A stretch of 64,000 bases of DNA from Candidatus Bathyarchaeota archaeon (GCA_018396705.1 JAGTQZ010000001.1:1-64000), one strand, 5' to 3'. Shown: positions 24,964 to 33,903, numbered from the stretch's first letter. A program made the numbers and translations. Notes: generated by a model from the letters alone, not told the origin.

Positions 24964-25327
24964 CTACGTATACCTAGCTAAAAATGAAGTCTTCTCAAAG
25001 GCCTCAGTTCCGCTTGGAACATGTTTCTTCGTAAGGCTTGATGGTTGGAAATCTAGAAGGCTTTCAGAGGCTGTCGGTGCTGAAAAACCCTTTGATAAAA
25101 AGTTTGTCAGATGCCTAGTCTCTTCGGAGAAGTTACTTTTTAAAGTAGGGTTTAATCCAGCTTTAGTTTACGCGGTCAGTGATGAACTGAATATTCTATT
25201 CATGAGTAGTGCACCCTTTAACGGTCGAATCGAGAAAATAGACTCAATTACGTCAAGTTTAGTTTCATCAGCCTTTGCCATTATACTTACAGAGTCTGTT
25301 TGGCAAGACAGAGATCGTAGCCTTTGA
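24956..25327 (+). CDS. Thg1-like tRNA 3'-5' polymerase, N-terminal part (frameshifted)
   Basis: First half of a tRNAHis guanylyltransferase/Thg1-like protein. Metal-binding block 1 is FVRLDGWKSRRLSE followed by KPFDKKF; block 2 is YAVSDELNILF. The strand SITSSLVSSAFAI leads into the frameshift. The TTG at 24956 gives MNNYVYLAKNEVFS, the expected family start, overlapping the preceding gene by 8 bp; an ATG at 24917 would lie deep inside that gene. After LTES the frame runs into a TGA at 25325, while the expected continuation (GKTEIVAFDSRIV) lies one base on in the +1 frame. It is therefore either a broken gene, an assembly error, or a recoded one. Confidence 0.78.
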   Translation: MNNYVYLAKNEVFSKASVPLGTCFFVRLDGWKSRRLSEAVGAEKPFDKKFVRCLVSSEKLLFKVGFNPALVYAVSDELNILFMSSAPFNGRIEKIDSITSSLVSSAFAIILTESVWQDRDRSL

Positions 25328-25739
25328 TTCAAGGATTGTTCTAGTACCAGACGAAGACACTGTAGTAAAATATATGGCTTGGAGGCAAAATAACGCTTGG
25401 AGAAATCACAATAACGCGTATGCCTATTGGTGTCTAAGAAAAATGGGTTACAAACCATCAGAAACAGCTAGGATATTGAAAGGAATGAAAACAGAAGAAA
25501 TTCATAGAACCCTATTTAGACATGGAATAAATTTGGATGAGACACCTCTATGGCAAAAAAGAGGAATCCTCCTATACAAGGAACCCATTACAAAGAAAGT
25601 TAAAGGGCTAGAAGTCACTCGGTGGAAGGTTAAGGAAGACTGGAACTTACCCCTATTCACAACAAGAGACGGAGTGAAATTAATCCATCAAATCCTTGAA
25701 TGGGCAAGAAGAAAGGAGGGCTCAATTGTCAAGGAATGA
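25275..25739 (+). CDS. Thg1-like tRNA 3'-5' polymerase, C-terminal part (frameshifted)
   Basis: Second half of the same protein in the +1 frame. It carries VAFDSRIVLVPDEDTVVKYMAWRQNNAWRNHNN, the signature after the catalytic core, then LRKMGYKPSE, LFRHGIN and PLWQKRGILLYKEP, all in the order seen in intact Thg1 homologs. The first true residues are probably at about 25300; the TTG at 25275 is only the first possible start in that frame. Thg1-like proteins add or repair nucleotides at tRNA 5' ends in the 3'-5' direction. The two halves together make a protein of about 260 residues, normal for the family. Confidence 0.78.
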   Translation: MPLYLQSLFGKTEIVAFDSRIVLVPDEDTVVKYMAWRQNNAWRNHNNAYAYWCLRKMGYKPSETARILKGMKTEEIHRTLFRHGINLDETPLWQKRGILLYKEPITKKVKGLEVTRWKVKEDWNLPLFTTRDGVKLIHQILEWARRKEGSIVKE

Positions 25740-26592
25740 GAAACTAAAAAAAATTGAAGAATTAAGCCAAAGACTTGCAGCTCTAAAAGAACAAAAGGAA
25801 AAATTAGACGCTGAAGCAAAAAAATTCGCTGAAGAAAGAGACAAGCTTAACAGTGAGTTTAAACGTTTAAGGACTGAAGCTCTAGACCTAAAAAAGGCTA
25901 GGGATGAAATAAACGCGGAAGTCAAAAAACTAAAACAGCAAAGGAACCAAATAAAAACAGAAATCAACCAGAAAGCAGGGGAATTGAAAATCTTAACGGT
26001 TAAAATCAAAGGTTTAATGGCAAAGAAACCTTCAAAAAGTTTCAGCAATCTTCAAAAGGAGGTTGAAGCTATTGAATGGAAAATTCAGACAACACCGCTA
26101 AGCCTTCAAGAGGAAAAACGGCTTATTGATCAAGTTAAACGCTTGGAAGCCCAGATAAGCATTCATAAAAAAATTGAACAATTAAACCAACGAAAGCTTG
26201 AGTTAACAACAGAGCTTAAAGCCCTTGAAGCAAGGGCAAGAAGAATTCATGAAAGCATGGTGAAAGAGGTTGAAAAAAGCCGGAGAATCCGCGAAGAAAT
26301 GATAAGAAAACACGAGGAGGCGAAAAAACTTAAGGACAAAGCTGATAACGTCCATAAACTCTTCCTGCAGGTAAAAGAAAAAATTGCGCCAGTTAAAGAG
26401 GAGCTAAAGAAAACGGTCGAAGAGATGAGAAAACTAAAAGAGGAGATGGCTGTGGAAACAGAGGAGGAACGGAAGAAAAGGGAAGAAAGCCTCCAAGAAA
26501 ATGTTGCAAAAAGTGCTATAGAAAAGCTGAAACGTGGCGAAAAATTGTCATGGCAAGAATTTAAGATTCTAGCGGAAAAAGGTTTGGCATAA
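25726..26592 (+). CDS. Coiled-coil protein (COG1340-like)
   Basis: About 288 residues, almost wholly Lys/Glu-rich heptad coiled coil (residues 5-260), with a short C-terminal segment (AIEKLKRGEKLSWQEFKILAEKGL) that is well conserved in archaeal proteins of this kind. TTG 25726 with AAGGAGG 6 nt upstream is a better start than ATG 25696. It overlaps the Thg1-like gene by 14 bp, so the two are translationally linked. Function is unknown; the family is widespread in archaea, and structural or translation-associated roles are guesses. Confidence 0.75.
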   Translation: MSRNEKLKKIEELSQRLAALKEQKEKLDAEAKKFAEERDKLNSEFKRLRTEALDLKKARDEINAEVKKLKQQRNQIKTEINQKAGELKILTVKIKGLMAKKPSKSFSNLQKEVEAIEWKIQTTPLSLQEEKRLIDQVKRLEAQISIHKKIEQLNQRKLELTTELKALEARARRIHESMVKEVEKSRRIREEMIRKHEEAKKLKDKADNVHKLFLQVKEKIAPVKEELKKTVEEMRKLKEEMAVETEEERKKREESLQENVAKSAIEKLKRGEKLSWQEFKILAEKGLA

Positions 26593-26636
26593 AATTAAAG
26601 TAGCTTCACATATTTATTGATTTGGAACAGAGACGA

Positions 26637-27809
26637 ATGACATCAAGGGACAAAAAAGAGCAGAGAAGAATTCTAATTCTATGCGTTGACAGAGATGGCG
26701 ATATAGGAACAAAAACTGAGATTAAAACACCATTGATTGGCAAGGAGGAAAACCTTAATGCCGCAGTGGCCCTAGCTTTGAAAGATCCGGAGGAACCAGA
26801 CGCAAACGCCATGTTCGAAGCTATCCGCCTCTACGATCGTTTAATCGGCGAAAACAAACCTGAAGAAGTTTTCGAAATAGCCACGATATCTGGGTTAGAG
26901 TTAGGCGGAGTTGGCGCCGACAGAAAAATAGTTGCGGAGTTAAGTGATGTTTTAAAGGTTTTCCCAGCCAATGAAGTCATTCTGGTTACTGATGGCTATT
27001 CAGACGAAGCTGTTTTGCCTCTCATAGAATCAAGGGTGCCTGTTTCCTCGGTTAGAAGGGTTATCGTGAAGCACAGCGAATCGATAGAAGAAACAGCGGC
27101 TTTGTTTACAAGATACCTCAAGATGATTATGGAGAATCCGCGCTACTCCCGCATAGCTTTGGGATTACCTGGAATTCTTCTATTAATTTTAGGCGTATTA
27201 GCCATATTTGGGATGGTTCATTATTATTTGATGGCTTTTGTTATTGTTTTAGGAGCCTACTTATTTGTGAAAGGGTTTGGAGCTGACCGGTTGGCGAAAC
27301 GGCTATACGTTTGGATAAAGGAGTATTCACCTCCACCCCTTCCAGTACAAATTTCAGCTTTCTCAACCCTTGCAGGCCTTTTATGCATCGGAATAAGCAT
27401 ATACGTTGGGTTAAGCGCTGTGGCCGATTTGGGTTTAGATTGGTCCAACTGGCTGAGCCTTCTACCTAAAACAGTGGGCGTTTTTATCACGACTTCTAAA
27501 GACCTTGTGGTTATAGGTGTATGTTTAGCCCTAACTGGAAGGGCCATAAGATGGTATTTTGAGAGAGACGCGCGACTTTTACGTAACGTTGCCTTAATAG
27601 TTTTAATTGGGTGGACTAGACAGATTCTTGAGGAAGTATCACGCATTCTAATCAATCCTCAAGGAGGCTATGAAACATTAATATTCTCCATAGTGATTGG
27701 CGTCCTGATAGGTATAGCCTCGATTTTGGTTATACTCGTTATTCACAGGTCGGCTAAGGGTTTCTTCAAGAAAATGTTGGGGGAACATAAAGAGCTTGAC
27801 GAAAGCTGA
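26637..27809 (+). CDS. DUF373 family membrane protein
   Basis: The soluble N-terminal domain (ILILCVDRDGDIGTKTEIKTPLIG, then DPEEPDANAMFEAIRLYDRL) is the hallmark of archaeal DUF373, and it is followed by six or so membrane helices from residue about 185. The ATG at 26637 lies about 25 bp after a TATA-like run (26609-26618) and has no Shine-Dalgarno, consistent with a leaderless message; a TTG at 26622 is the alternative. The biochemical role is not known. It overlaps the phosphorylase gene downstream by 14 bp. Confidence 0.85.
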   Translation: MTSRDKKEQRRILILCVDRDGDIGTKTEIKTPLIGKEENLNAAVALALKDPEEPDANAMFEAIRLYDRLIGENKPEEVFEIATISGLELGGVGADRKIVAELSDVLKVFPANEVILVTDGYSDEAVLPLIESRVPVSSVRRVIVKHSESIEETAALFTRYLKMIMENPRYSRIALGLPGILLLILGVLAIFGMVHYYLMAFVIVLGAYLFVKGFGADRLAKRLYVWIKEYSPPPLPVQISAFSTLAGLLCIGISIYVGLSAVADLGLDWSNWLSLLPKTVGVFITTSKDLVVIGVCLALTGRAIRWYFERDARLLRNVALIVLIGWTRQILEEVSRILINPQGGYETLIFSIVIGVLIGIASILVILVIHRSAKGFFKKMLGEHKELDES

Positions 27810-28584
27810 AATTGCAGTCATAGGTGGGACAGGATTCGAAAAACTTTTTGCAGAAACAGAAAAACTTCGCATCGGAACACCCTACGGCATTCTCCCTTCA
27901 GTTTCATTTGGGAAGATAGGTGGCAAAAACGTTGCCTTCATTCCAAGACACGGACCAGAACACTCAATTCCTCCTCATAAGGTGAATTATAAAGCGAACA
28001 TTTACGCATTGTATCAGCTTGGTGTCGAAAGGATCATAGCAGTAAACGCTGTAGGTGCCATAAACAAGGACTTCAAACCAGGCGACCTTGTAGTTCCACA
28101 TGATTTCGTCGATTTTACCAAACAAAGGCCTACAACTTTCTATGACGAAGCCCCGGTCACACATGTTGACATGTCTCAACCATACTGTCCAGAGATACGT
28201 GACACGCTGATTAAATGCGCTGAAGGGATTGGCTTAAACCTGTGGAGCCGCGCTGTGCTCGTTTGTACGGAAGGCCCACGCTTCGAGACCCCAGCTGAGA
28301 TTGAAATGTTTAAGCGTTTAGGCTTTGACATTGTTGGCATGACTGGTGTTCCAGAGACCGTGCTTGCCCGAGAGTTAGAAATATGCTATGCAACGGTCTG
28401 CTTTGTATCTAATATGGCTGCCGGCATGCAGGAACGTCTAACGCCAAAGGAGGTCTATGATATTTCCAGAAAAGTTCAGCCTAAAATAGAGCAACTCTTA
28501 ATTGAGGCCATTAAAGCTTTACCAGTAGAACGTAAAGGCAAGTGTTCATGCATGGATGCCTTAAAGAACGCGAGGATTAAATGA
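27796..28584 (+). CDS. mtnP: S-methyl-5'-thioadenosine phosphorylase
   Basis: Cleaves methylthioadenosine to adenine and methylthioribose 1-phosphate, recycling the by-product of polyamine synthesis. It shows IGGTGFEKLF, FIPRHGPEHSIPPHKVNY, VGAINKDFKPGDLVVPHDFVDFT, CTEGPRFETPAEIEMF and IVGMTGVPETVLARELEICYA, all classical for the family. The start is TTG 27796, inside the end of DUF373. The next gene overlaps by 4 bp (ATGA), so DUF373, this gene and the prenyltransferase form one unit. Confidence 0.92.
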   Translation: MTKAEIAVIGGTGFEKLFAETEKLRIGTPYGILPSVSFGKIGGKNVAFIPRHGPEHSIPPHKVNYKANIYALYQLGVERIIAVNAVGAINKDFKPGDLVVPHDFVDFTKQRPTTFYDEAPVTHVDMSQPYCPEIRDTLIKCAEGIGLNLWSRAVLVCTEGPRFETPAEIEMFKRLGFDIVGMTGVPETVLARELEICYATVCFVSNMAAGMQERLTPKEVYDISRKVQPKIEQLLIEAIKALPVERKGKCSCMDALKNARIK

Positions 28585-29366
28585 TGCTGAAATCCTTTCT
28601 TTCAGTTATTGGTGCCTACAAACTTTATGAGAAGTGGCTTTGGCATCAAGTCAAAAACAACGAGAAACCAGAACATATAGCAATAATTCTTGACGGCAAT
28701 AGGCGATGGGCTTCAGAAAAGGAACTTGCCCCGTGGCGTGGCCACAAAGAGGGTGCTGAGAAAGTTGAACAACTCCTAGACTGGTGTTTAAAACTTAACA
28801 TAAAGTCTATAACCCTTTATGCTTTCTCAACGGAAAACTTCCGACGCCCAAAAGAGGAAGTTGAAGAAATCATGCGGATTGCAAGCGAGAAATTGCAAAA
28901 AATTTTGACGGATGAAAGAATTCACAAAAACAAGGTATGCGTAAAGGTGATTGGCAGAAGACACCTTCTGCCGGAGCATCTGCAAAAACTTATAGAAGAC
29001 GTGGAAAAAGCCACTCAAAACTATGACAAACATTTTTTAAATGTTGCATTTGCCTATGGAGGAAGGGCTGAAATAGTTGACGCTGCAAGGAAAATCGCTG
29101 AAAAAGTGTACAGTAAAGAGCTGAAGCCAGAAGAGGTCACTGAAGAATTATTCGAGAGATACTTGTACACGTCGCACCTGCCCAAACAAGACCCAGACCT
29201 CATTATCAGGACTTCCGGCGAGGAACGGTTAAGCGGCTTTCTCCTTTGGCAGTCTGCCTACAGCGAACTCTGTTTCTTAGATGTTTACTGGCCTGATTTT
29301 AGATTAATCGATTTACTTAGAGCAGTACGTACTTTTCAAAAGCGTAAAAGACGGTTCGGTGCTTAA
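28581..29366 (+). CDS. uppS: Cis-prenyltransferase (isoprenyl diphosphate synthase, UppS family)
   Basis: Makes the long cis-polyprenyl diphosphate used as lipid carrier for N-glycans. The catalytic block IAIILDGNRRWASEKELAPWRGHKEGAEKVE, the YAFSTENFRRPKEEV segment, and the C-terminal DLIIRTSGEERLSGFLLWQSAYSELCFLDVYWPDF are all present. It is 261 residues. It ends 5 bp from the convergent GTPase gene. Confidence 0.93.
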   Translation: MMLKSFLSVIGAYKLYEKWLWHQVKNNEKPEHIAIILDGNRRWASEKELAPWRGHKEGAEKVEQLLDWCLKLNIKSITLYAFSTENFRRPKEEVEEIMRIASEKLQKILTDERIHKNKVCVKVIGRRHLLPEHLQKLIEDVEKATQNYDKHFLNVAFAYGGRAEIVDAARKIAEKVYSKELKPEEVTEELFERYLYTSHLPKQDPDLIIRTSGEERLSGFLLWQSAYSELCFLDVYWPDFRLIDLLRAVRTFQKRKRRFGA

Positions 29367-29371
29367 GCTTT

Positions 29372-30595
29372 CTAAGCTCTTTTCTTGGCACTTACTATTG
29401 AGATTATATCTCTATCTTTAAGGATGTAGTTTTCGCCGACTCTTTTGCGTTCTCTGGCCTCCACGGCGTAAATGAAGCTTTCGCCGAGCTCCGTGTGGAT
29501 CAGGTAGGCAAGTTCCCGAGCCGTCGTCCCGTAAGGCACTAGATATGCGTCAGGCAAAACTCTTCCGCTGTGATCTGATAAATGTTCCAAATCTTCTACA
29601 GGATAAACCGTGATCATGTTTAAGAGTTTGAAGTAGGCCATATTTATAGCGTCCTGAACCCCGGTGGAGCCAAACTTCAGCAGGACTTTCTCTCTTATAG
29701 TTTCTAGGGCTTTAACTTGATTTTCAGTTAATCTTCCACGGTCCAGTATTCTGAAAGTGCTGTCTCCAGGTCTGTACTCTATTAGCTTTTTCTCCGCAGC
29801 CCTTCGCAATGCCAATTCAGCTTCGGCGCAGCATGGAACCACTAAATAGTTCATTTTCTTCATTTTCTCGAAGTTTTCTTCAGCTGTTGGTATGTCCATC
29901 TTGTTAGCCGCGATTAGCATGGGTTTGGCTATCTGCCTAAGCGTGTCAATAAATCTAAGGAAGTCCTCCTCGCTCCAAGCCGTTGGTTTATCCGCATTTA
30001 ACCCTGTTCTTCTAACCGCCTCAAAAATGTGAGCTCGTTTGATGGCTAGTCCGCTAAGTCTCTCCTCCAAGATTGAAAGGAGATCCTTTGAAGCAGATTC
30101 CGCGGTTCTGGCGATCCTCGGCCAGTCTTTCTTAAGCATGTTTGCAATCCACATAGTTATTTCATGCTCAAGAAACTTCACATCCTCCAAAGGGTCATGC
30201 TCGCCCGGCTTGCAAATCCTGCCTTCAGAGTCTGTTCCACCAGAAGCGTCGACAACGTGGATCAGAACATCAGCTTTTCTTATTTCATCTAGAAACTGGT
30301 TGCCTAACCCTCTACCCTGCCACGCGCCGGGCACGAGGCCAGCGCAGTCTATGAATTCTACTGGAATAAGCCTTTCTCCCTCAATGCATATTGAGTTTAC
30401 CGGTGTGTCTTTTACGTTGAATTCTTTGCAGACGCAAGGCGTCCGTACATAGCCTACCCCCCTATTCGGCTTTATCGTCGTGAAAGGGTAATTGGCGATT
30501 TCAGCAGGTGCCAAAGTTGCAGCGCTGAAAAATGTTGATTTTCCCACATTGGGTTTTCCAACTATGCCAAGCAGCCTCGAATAAGTTTTTTGCAT
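29372..30595 (-). CDS. YchF/Obg-type GTPase with TGS domain
   Basis: Ribosome-associated P-loop NTPase. It has G1 GIVGKPNVGKSTFF at the N-terminus, G3 in FIDCAGLVPGA, and G4 as AANKMD; the long helical insertion typical of YchF lies between about 190 and 260, and a TGS domain ends the protein (LVPYGTTARELAYLIHTELGE). At 407 residues it matches the archaeal YchF-related family. It probably acts in translation, an expectation from the family. Confidence 0.9.
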   Translation of the reverse strand: MQKTYSRLLGIVGKPNVGKSTFFSAATLAPAEIANYPFTTIKPNRGVGYVRTPCVCKEFNVKDTPVNSICIEGERLIPVEFIDCAGLVPGAWQGRGLGNQFLDEIRKADVLIHVVDASGGTDSEGRICKPGEHDPLEDVKFLEHEITMWIANMLKKDWPRIARTAESASKDLLSILEERLSGLAIKRAHIFEAVRRTGLNADKPTAWSEEDFLRFIDTLRQIAKPMLIAANKMDIPTAEENFEKMKKMNYLVVPCCAEAELALRRAAEKKLIEYRPGDSTFRILDRGRLTENQVKALETIREKVLLKFGSTGVQDAINMAYFKLLNMITVYPVEDLEHLSDHSGRVLPDAYLVPYGTTARELAYLIHTELGESFIYAVEARERKRVGENYILKDRDIISIVSAKKRA

Positions 30596-30729
30596 TAGCC
30601 TCCCGTCTGCTTGATGTTTAAGTTAAAGTATATGCCTATGCCTTATATCTGGATACTGGTTGTAAAAATAAATTGCAATTTTAGAAACCATCAGCAAAAG
30701 GGTTATTGGGATAGCAAAAGCCATTATGT

Positions 30730-31338
30730 ATGATGGAAAGGTACACTGGAGTTAAGTTTAAAACGAAATTTTTGCGGAAAGAGCCGCCTGAAGATAAAAG
30801 AATTGCAGAGTTGGCTAAATGGTGCAAGATGTTCCATTTGCATGGGCTTGCACCGGTTGTTAATGGCAAATCTATGGGAAACTTGAGTTTTAGACTCATG
30901 GAAGGATCAAACGAGTTTATAATTACCGCGTCTGGGCTTGGCCCTAAAGATTCGCTCAGCCCAGAATGTTTTGTTAAAGTAGTTAGCTGTGACATGGATA
31001 GTCGAACAGTCTATGTTCACGGAGTTAGAGAACCCTCGTCTGAAAGCTTTCTACATTACAGGATTTATTTTCTGAGACGAGACGCTCAAGCAGTTTTCCA
31101 CGGTCACGACACGGCAATAACCGAGCATGCGAAAGAATTGGGGGTTGTTGAAACCAAAGAGTGGAAGCCCTATGGTAGTCTAGAGCTTGTTAGAAGCGTT
31201 GAAGAAGTGTTAAACAAGAACAACTTCTTAATTATGAAAAAGCATGGTTTTATATCAATCGGTACCTCAATGGAAGAAGCAGGAAGACTTACCTTAGAAA
31301 AGAAGAAGGTTGTTGAAGGGCTGCTAAATAAATTTTAG
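30730..31338 (+). CDS. Class II aldolase/adducin family protein
   Basis: About 202 residues of the zinc-dependent class II aldolase fold. GNLSFRL near residue 55, ITASGLGPKDSLSPE (phosphate-binding region), the metal pair in AVFHGHDTA, and the late IMKKHGFISIGTSMEEA resemble fuculose- and ribulose-phosphate aldolases. The substrate cannot be told. It stands alone; the minus-strand membrane genes start beyond it. Confidence 0.78.
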   Translation: MMERYTGVKFKTKFLRKEPPEDKRIAELAKWCKMFHLHGLAPVVNGKSMGNLSFRLMEGSNEFIITASGLGPKDSLSPECFVKVVSCDMDSRTVYVHGVREPSSESFLHYRIYFLRRDAQAVFHGHDTAITEHAKELGVVETKEWKPYGSLELVRSVEEVLNKNNFLIMKKHGFISIGTSMEEAGRLTLEKKKVVEGLLNKF

Positions 31339-31398
31339 AAGAAAGCTGAGAGCTTAAAAGTGTAAAACATTGTATATAGGCTTCCAACTTTTGCAGGG

Positions 31399-31833
31399 TT
31401 AGTCTTTTGGACTTTGCGCTGCAAACTCTATCGCTAGTAACAGTCCCCTGGCCACTTCCAGGAGATTTATTGCAATTATTAAGGCAATTAATGATGTAAA
31501 CTCAACAGTAAACATTAAATTCCCAAAATTTGCCGTTAAGACTCCCCAGTTTGTCGCGTAGGTTAAATATATCATTAAAAAGAAAGCCCTTGCAATTATT
31601 AAAATATACTTGTAAATTGTGCCTTCGGCTAGTGCAATAGTGAAGGTGAAAAATAGTAAACCCCAAGCTATTGTTGAAAAAAGTTTTGGGTATTCTGGAA
31701 AACCTGCCAAAAACATAGATGTTAAAAACCATACTATAAGCCATAAAACTGCGGAGGCCGCGGTTATAAGAACCGCCCTGGCAATTCTCGAGCTAAACTT
31801 CTGACCTCTTGGCTTAGGCTCAAGCTCGCTCAT
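31399..31833 (-). CDS. Small membrane protein, unrecognised
   Basis: 144 residues with four predicted membrane helices and a charged N-terminus (SELEPKPRGQKF). No motif is recognised. Its start overlaps the stop of the gene upstream by 4 bp (ATGA), making it the last of a three-gene membrane-protein operon on the minus strand. Confidence 0.65.
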   Translation of the reverse strand: MSELEPKPRGQKFSSRIARAVLITAASAVLWLIVWFLTSMFLAGFPEYPKLFSTIAWGLLFFTFTIALAEGTIYKYILIIARAFFLMIYLTYATNWGVLTANFGNLMFTVEFTSLIALIIAINLLEVARGLLLAIEFAAQSPKD

Positions 31834-32597
31834 GGTTTAGTCCACCATTCTTCAAGAATTTTCAATTCAGCAAAGGACAGGCAAACTAAAACCCTATCAG
31901 TCATTTTTGAAAAATCAACAACTACATCAACAGATTCTTGGAAAGCCTCCCCAGCGGGAACATTCAAATCTAGCGAGGCTATCCCAATCCTTTCATTGTT
32001 GGAGTTGTATAATTCAATTGTGAAGGGACCACTTATAGAAAAAGAGGCATGGTTATTGAAGCTCATGTAAAATGAAAAAACATGTGTTATCTCGTTGTAA
32101 TCCACCGTGTATGTTAAATCGTGGAAGGGTGCGCCCCAGCGCATGGACGAATTGTAGGCTATATTAAAGGCTAGTGTATACGCTACTCTAAAATGTAGCA
32201 TTATGTTTAAATCTAAATCGGCATCCTCTGTCAATAATGTATGGTCTTTTTGAAAAATTTCCACTATGTTTGCAGTAAAGCTGCAACTTGTGTTAACTAT
32301 TTGACCCGCTGGTATGCTGGGTAAGTTTTTTGACATAGTTGCTATGATTGTGCCTATCTTTCTGATCCTAATTTCTATGTTCACGTCTGAAATATCGTAA
32401 AAGCCTGTGTTATTCACGTATATGGGCATGTTTATGGAGATGTTCCCATTAGTAACCGTGAATGTAGGCTCTTGAACACCCACATTTCCTCCTTCAGCCA
32501 ACTTGAACAAAGAGAAAGCCACCGAGATCGGTAAAGCCAAAGTGATAATCCATAGGAGGATAATCATCCATCCAAGAGCCTTAATAGTTGGACGCAA
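31830..32597 (-). CDS. Membrane-anchored LEA-like beta-sandwich protein, unrecognised
   Basis: One N-terminal membrane anchor (GWMIILLWIITLALPISVAF) is followed by an extracellular region of about 220 residues made of beta strands, with two repeats of a LEA14-like pattern (FTVTNGNISINMPIYVNNTGFYDI, and later THVFSFYMSFNNHASFSISGPF). I prefer TTG 32597, preceded by GGTGG at a good distance, to an upstream ATG at 32666 that would overlap the previous gene by 50 bp and add a basic non-hydrophobic leader. Function unknown. Confidence 0.62.
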   Translation of the reverse strand: MRPTIKALGWMIILLWIITLALPISVAFSLFKLAEGGNVGVQEPTFTVTNGNISINMPIYVNNTGFYDISDVNIEIRIRKIGTIIATMSKNLPSIPAGQIVNTSCSFTANIVEIFQKDHTLLTEDADLDLNIMLHFRVAYTLAFNIAYNSSMRWGAPFHDLTYTVDYNEITHVFSFYMSFNNHASFSISGPFTIELYNSNNERIGIASLDLNVPAGEAFQESVDVVVDFSKMTDRVLVCLSFAELKILEEWWTKP

Positions 32598-32616
32598 AAC
32601 ATGACCACCGTGAAGT

Positions 32617-32928
32617 CTAGGCTTTTTCCGCTGGTTTTTCTCCGAGCTTTGGCGGCTGCGCCACAAGTTTAGACTCTCTGTAAAGTTGTATTCCCCTTAT
32701 TGTTGCGATGGAACCAGTCCATCCCATGATTCCAAGGAACATTATCCTTATAATGGCTTCAGCTATCGGTCCAAGTATCTCTCCAAGGGCTTTCGAAAGG
32801 TCCATGCCCGTCTTAATGTTCAATACAGATGTCAGCATAAGAAAAGCTGTGATGAACGTGAAAATCAGCAGCAGCAAACCCACAATTATCATGACGTAAG
32901 CCATTAACTCTGCCTTTTCAATTTTCAT
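32617..32928 (-). CDS. Small two-helix membrane protein, unrecognised
   Basis: About 103 residues: two hydrophobic helices (AYVMIIVGLLLLIFTFITAF, and IIRIMFLGIMGWTGSIATI) joined by a polar loop, with a Lys/Pro-rich tail. The ATG at 32928 fits a normal N-terminus; the upstream ATG 32949 would add seven residues. It is the first gene of the minus-strand trio. Confidence 0.6.
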   Translation of the reverse strand: MKIEKAELMAYVMIIVGLLLLIFTFITAFLMLTSVLNIKTGMDLSKALGEILGPIAEAIIRIMFLGIMGWTGSIATIRGIQLYRESKLVAQPPKLGEKPAEKA

Positions 32929-33037
32929 TTTACCATCGCACCTGATCAAGTTTTATGACCTAACTTCTCTATAAACTTGTATAAAAACACTATGTCCCGG
33001 TTTAGAAAAGCTCTAAAACTTACAACTCCAAGATCGT

Positions 33038-33133
33038 ATGTACGCCCCTGATTACTACGCGGAACGCGTCCGAAAAATCAGGAAGCCTTCGAGGTTCTTG
33101 CACTTCAAAACGATTAAAATAGCCTCAAGTTAA
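33038..33133 (+). other. Short open frame in an otherwise empty 345-bp gap
   Basis: The gap between 32929 and 33273 holds no clear gene. A 31-codon frame from ATG 33038 encodes a basic, protein-like peptide (PDYYAERVRKIRKP) that could be a relic or a small protein; no ribosome site or homolog is evident. The rest of the gap is A/T-rich. Confidence 0.15.
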
Positions 33134-33273
33134 GTAATTTAGCCACTCTGCCACATTGTTTTGTTAAACCTTAACCTATATAGATGTTGCATAACATTTC
33201 CACTTTTAGTTTCACCGTTTTTCACAAACATAGTTTGTAAGCGTAATACTGCAAAACATTGTTAACCTATTTC

Positions 33274-33903
33274 TCACCAAAAAGGCTGTATGTAGTCTCT
33301 AACCCTAAACTTGACACCCAGTTTTTTTGCGATTTCCTCTATTGCGTTGATGTTAACTTCTGGAATCCGCACAGCTGTTACCTCTACGTCCAAAAGTTTC
33401 TTGGCTTTTTCAATGAATTCTAAAATGCTCTCGAAAGCGTTCTCGAAGGCTGGTCTGCAGACTTGACTGTATGTTTCCTTGCTGTGGGCGTTTAGGCTTA
33501 CGCTCACCTTGTCTATGCCGGCGGTTTTCAATTCTTCTACGACGGCTCGTCCCTTGTTAAGCAGGAAAGCTTGCCCGTTTGTGTCTATTCTCAATGTCAC
33601 AATTTTCCCGTAATGACTTTTTATCCACCTACTAACCTCTAGTACGCAGTCCAGCCGTTCTAATGGCTCACCAAACCCGCAGAAAACCATCTCCCTCCAG
33701 TTTCTCCTATTCATAACATTCTCAAGTTCTGCGATCACCTCAGCAATCGTCGGCTCTCTTTCAAGTTTTAAGCTGAAACCGCCAACACCATCCCGAAAGT
33801 TCCTTAAGCAAAAGTAACAGTTGTTTGAGCATCTGTTGGTTATGTTAAAATAGAGATTTTCCCCAAGCCAATAGACTAAACTAGCCTTTTTCTTGCTGGA
33901 CAT
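33274..33903 (-). CDS. TatD-linked radical SAM protein
   Basis: About 209 residues with the radical SAM cluster CSNNCYFCLRN near residue 22, a GGEP-like CGFGEPLERLD, and RIDTNGQAFLLNKGR; the sequence matches the short radical SAM family found linked or fused to TatD nucleases. No TatD gene is present in this window. It stands alone on the minus strand, with a large gap upstream of the CTP synthase promoter region. Confidence 0.82.
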   Translation of the reverse strand: MSSKKKASLVYWLGENLYFNITNRCSNNCYFCLRNFRDGVGGFSLKLEREPTIAEVIAELENVMNRRNWREMVFCGFGEPLERLDCVLEVSRWIKSHYGKIVTLRIDTNGQAFLLNKGRAVVEELKTAGIDKVSVSLNAHSKETYSQVCRPAFENAFESILEFIEKAKKLLDVEVTAVRIPEVNINAIEEIAKKLGVKFRVRDYIQPFW

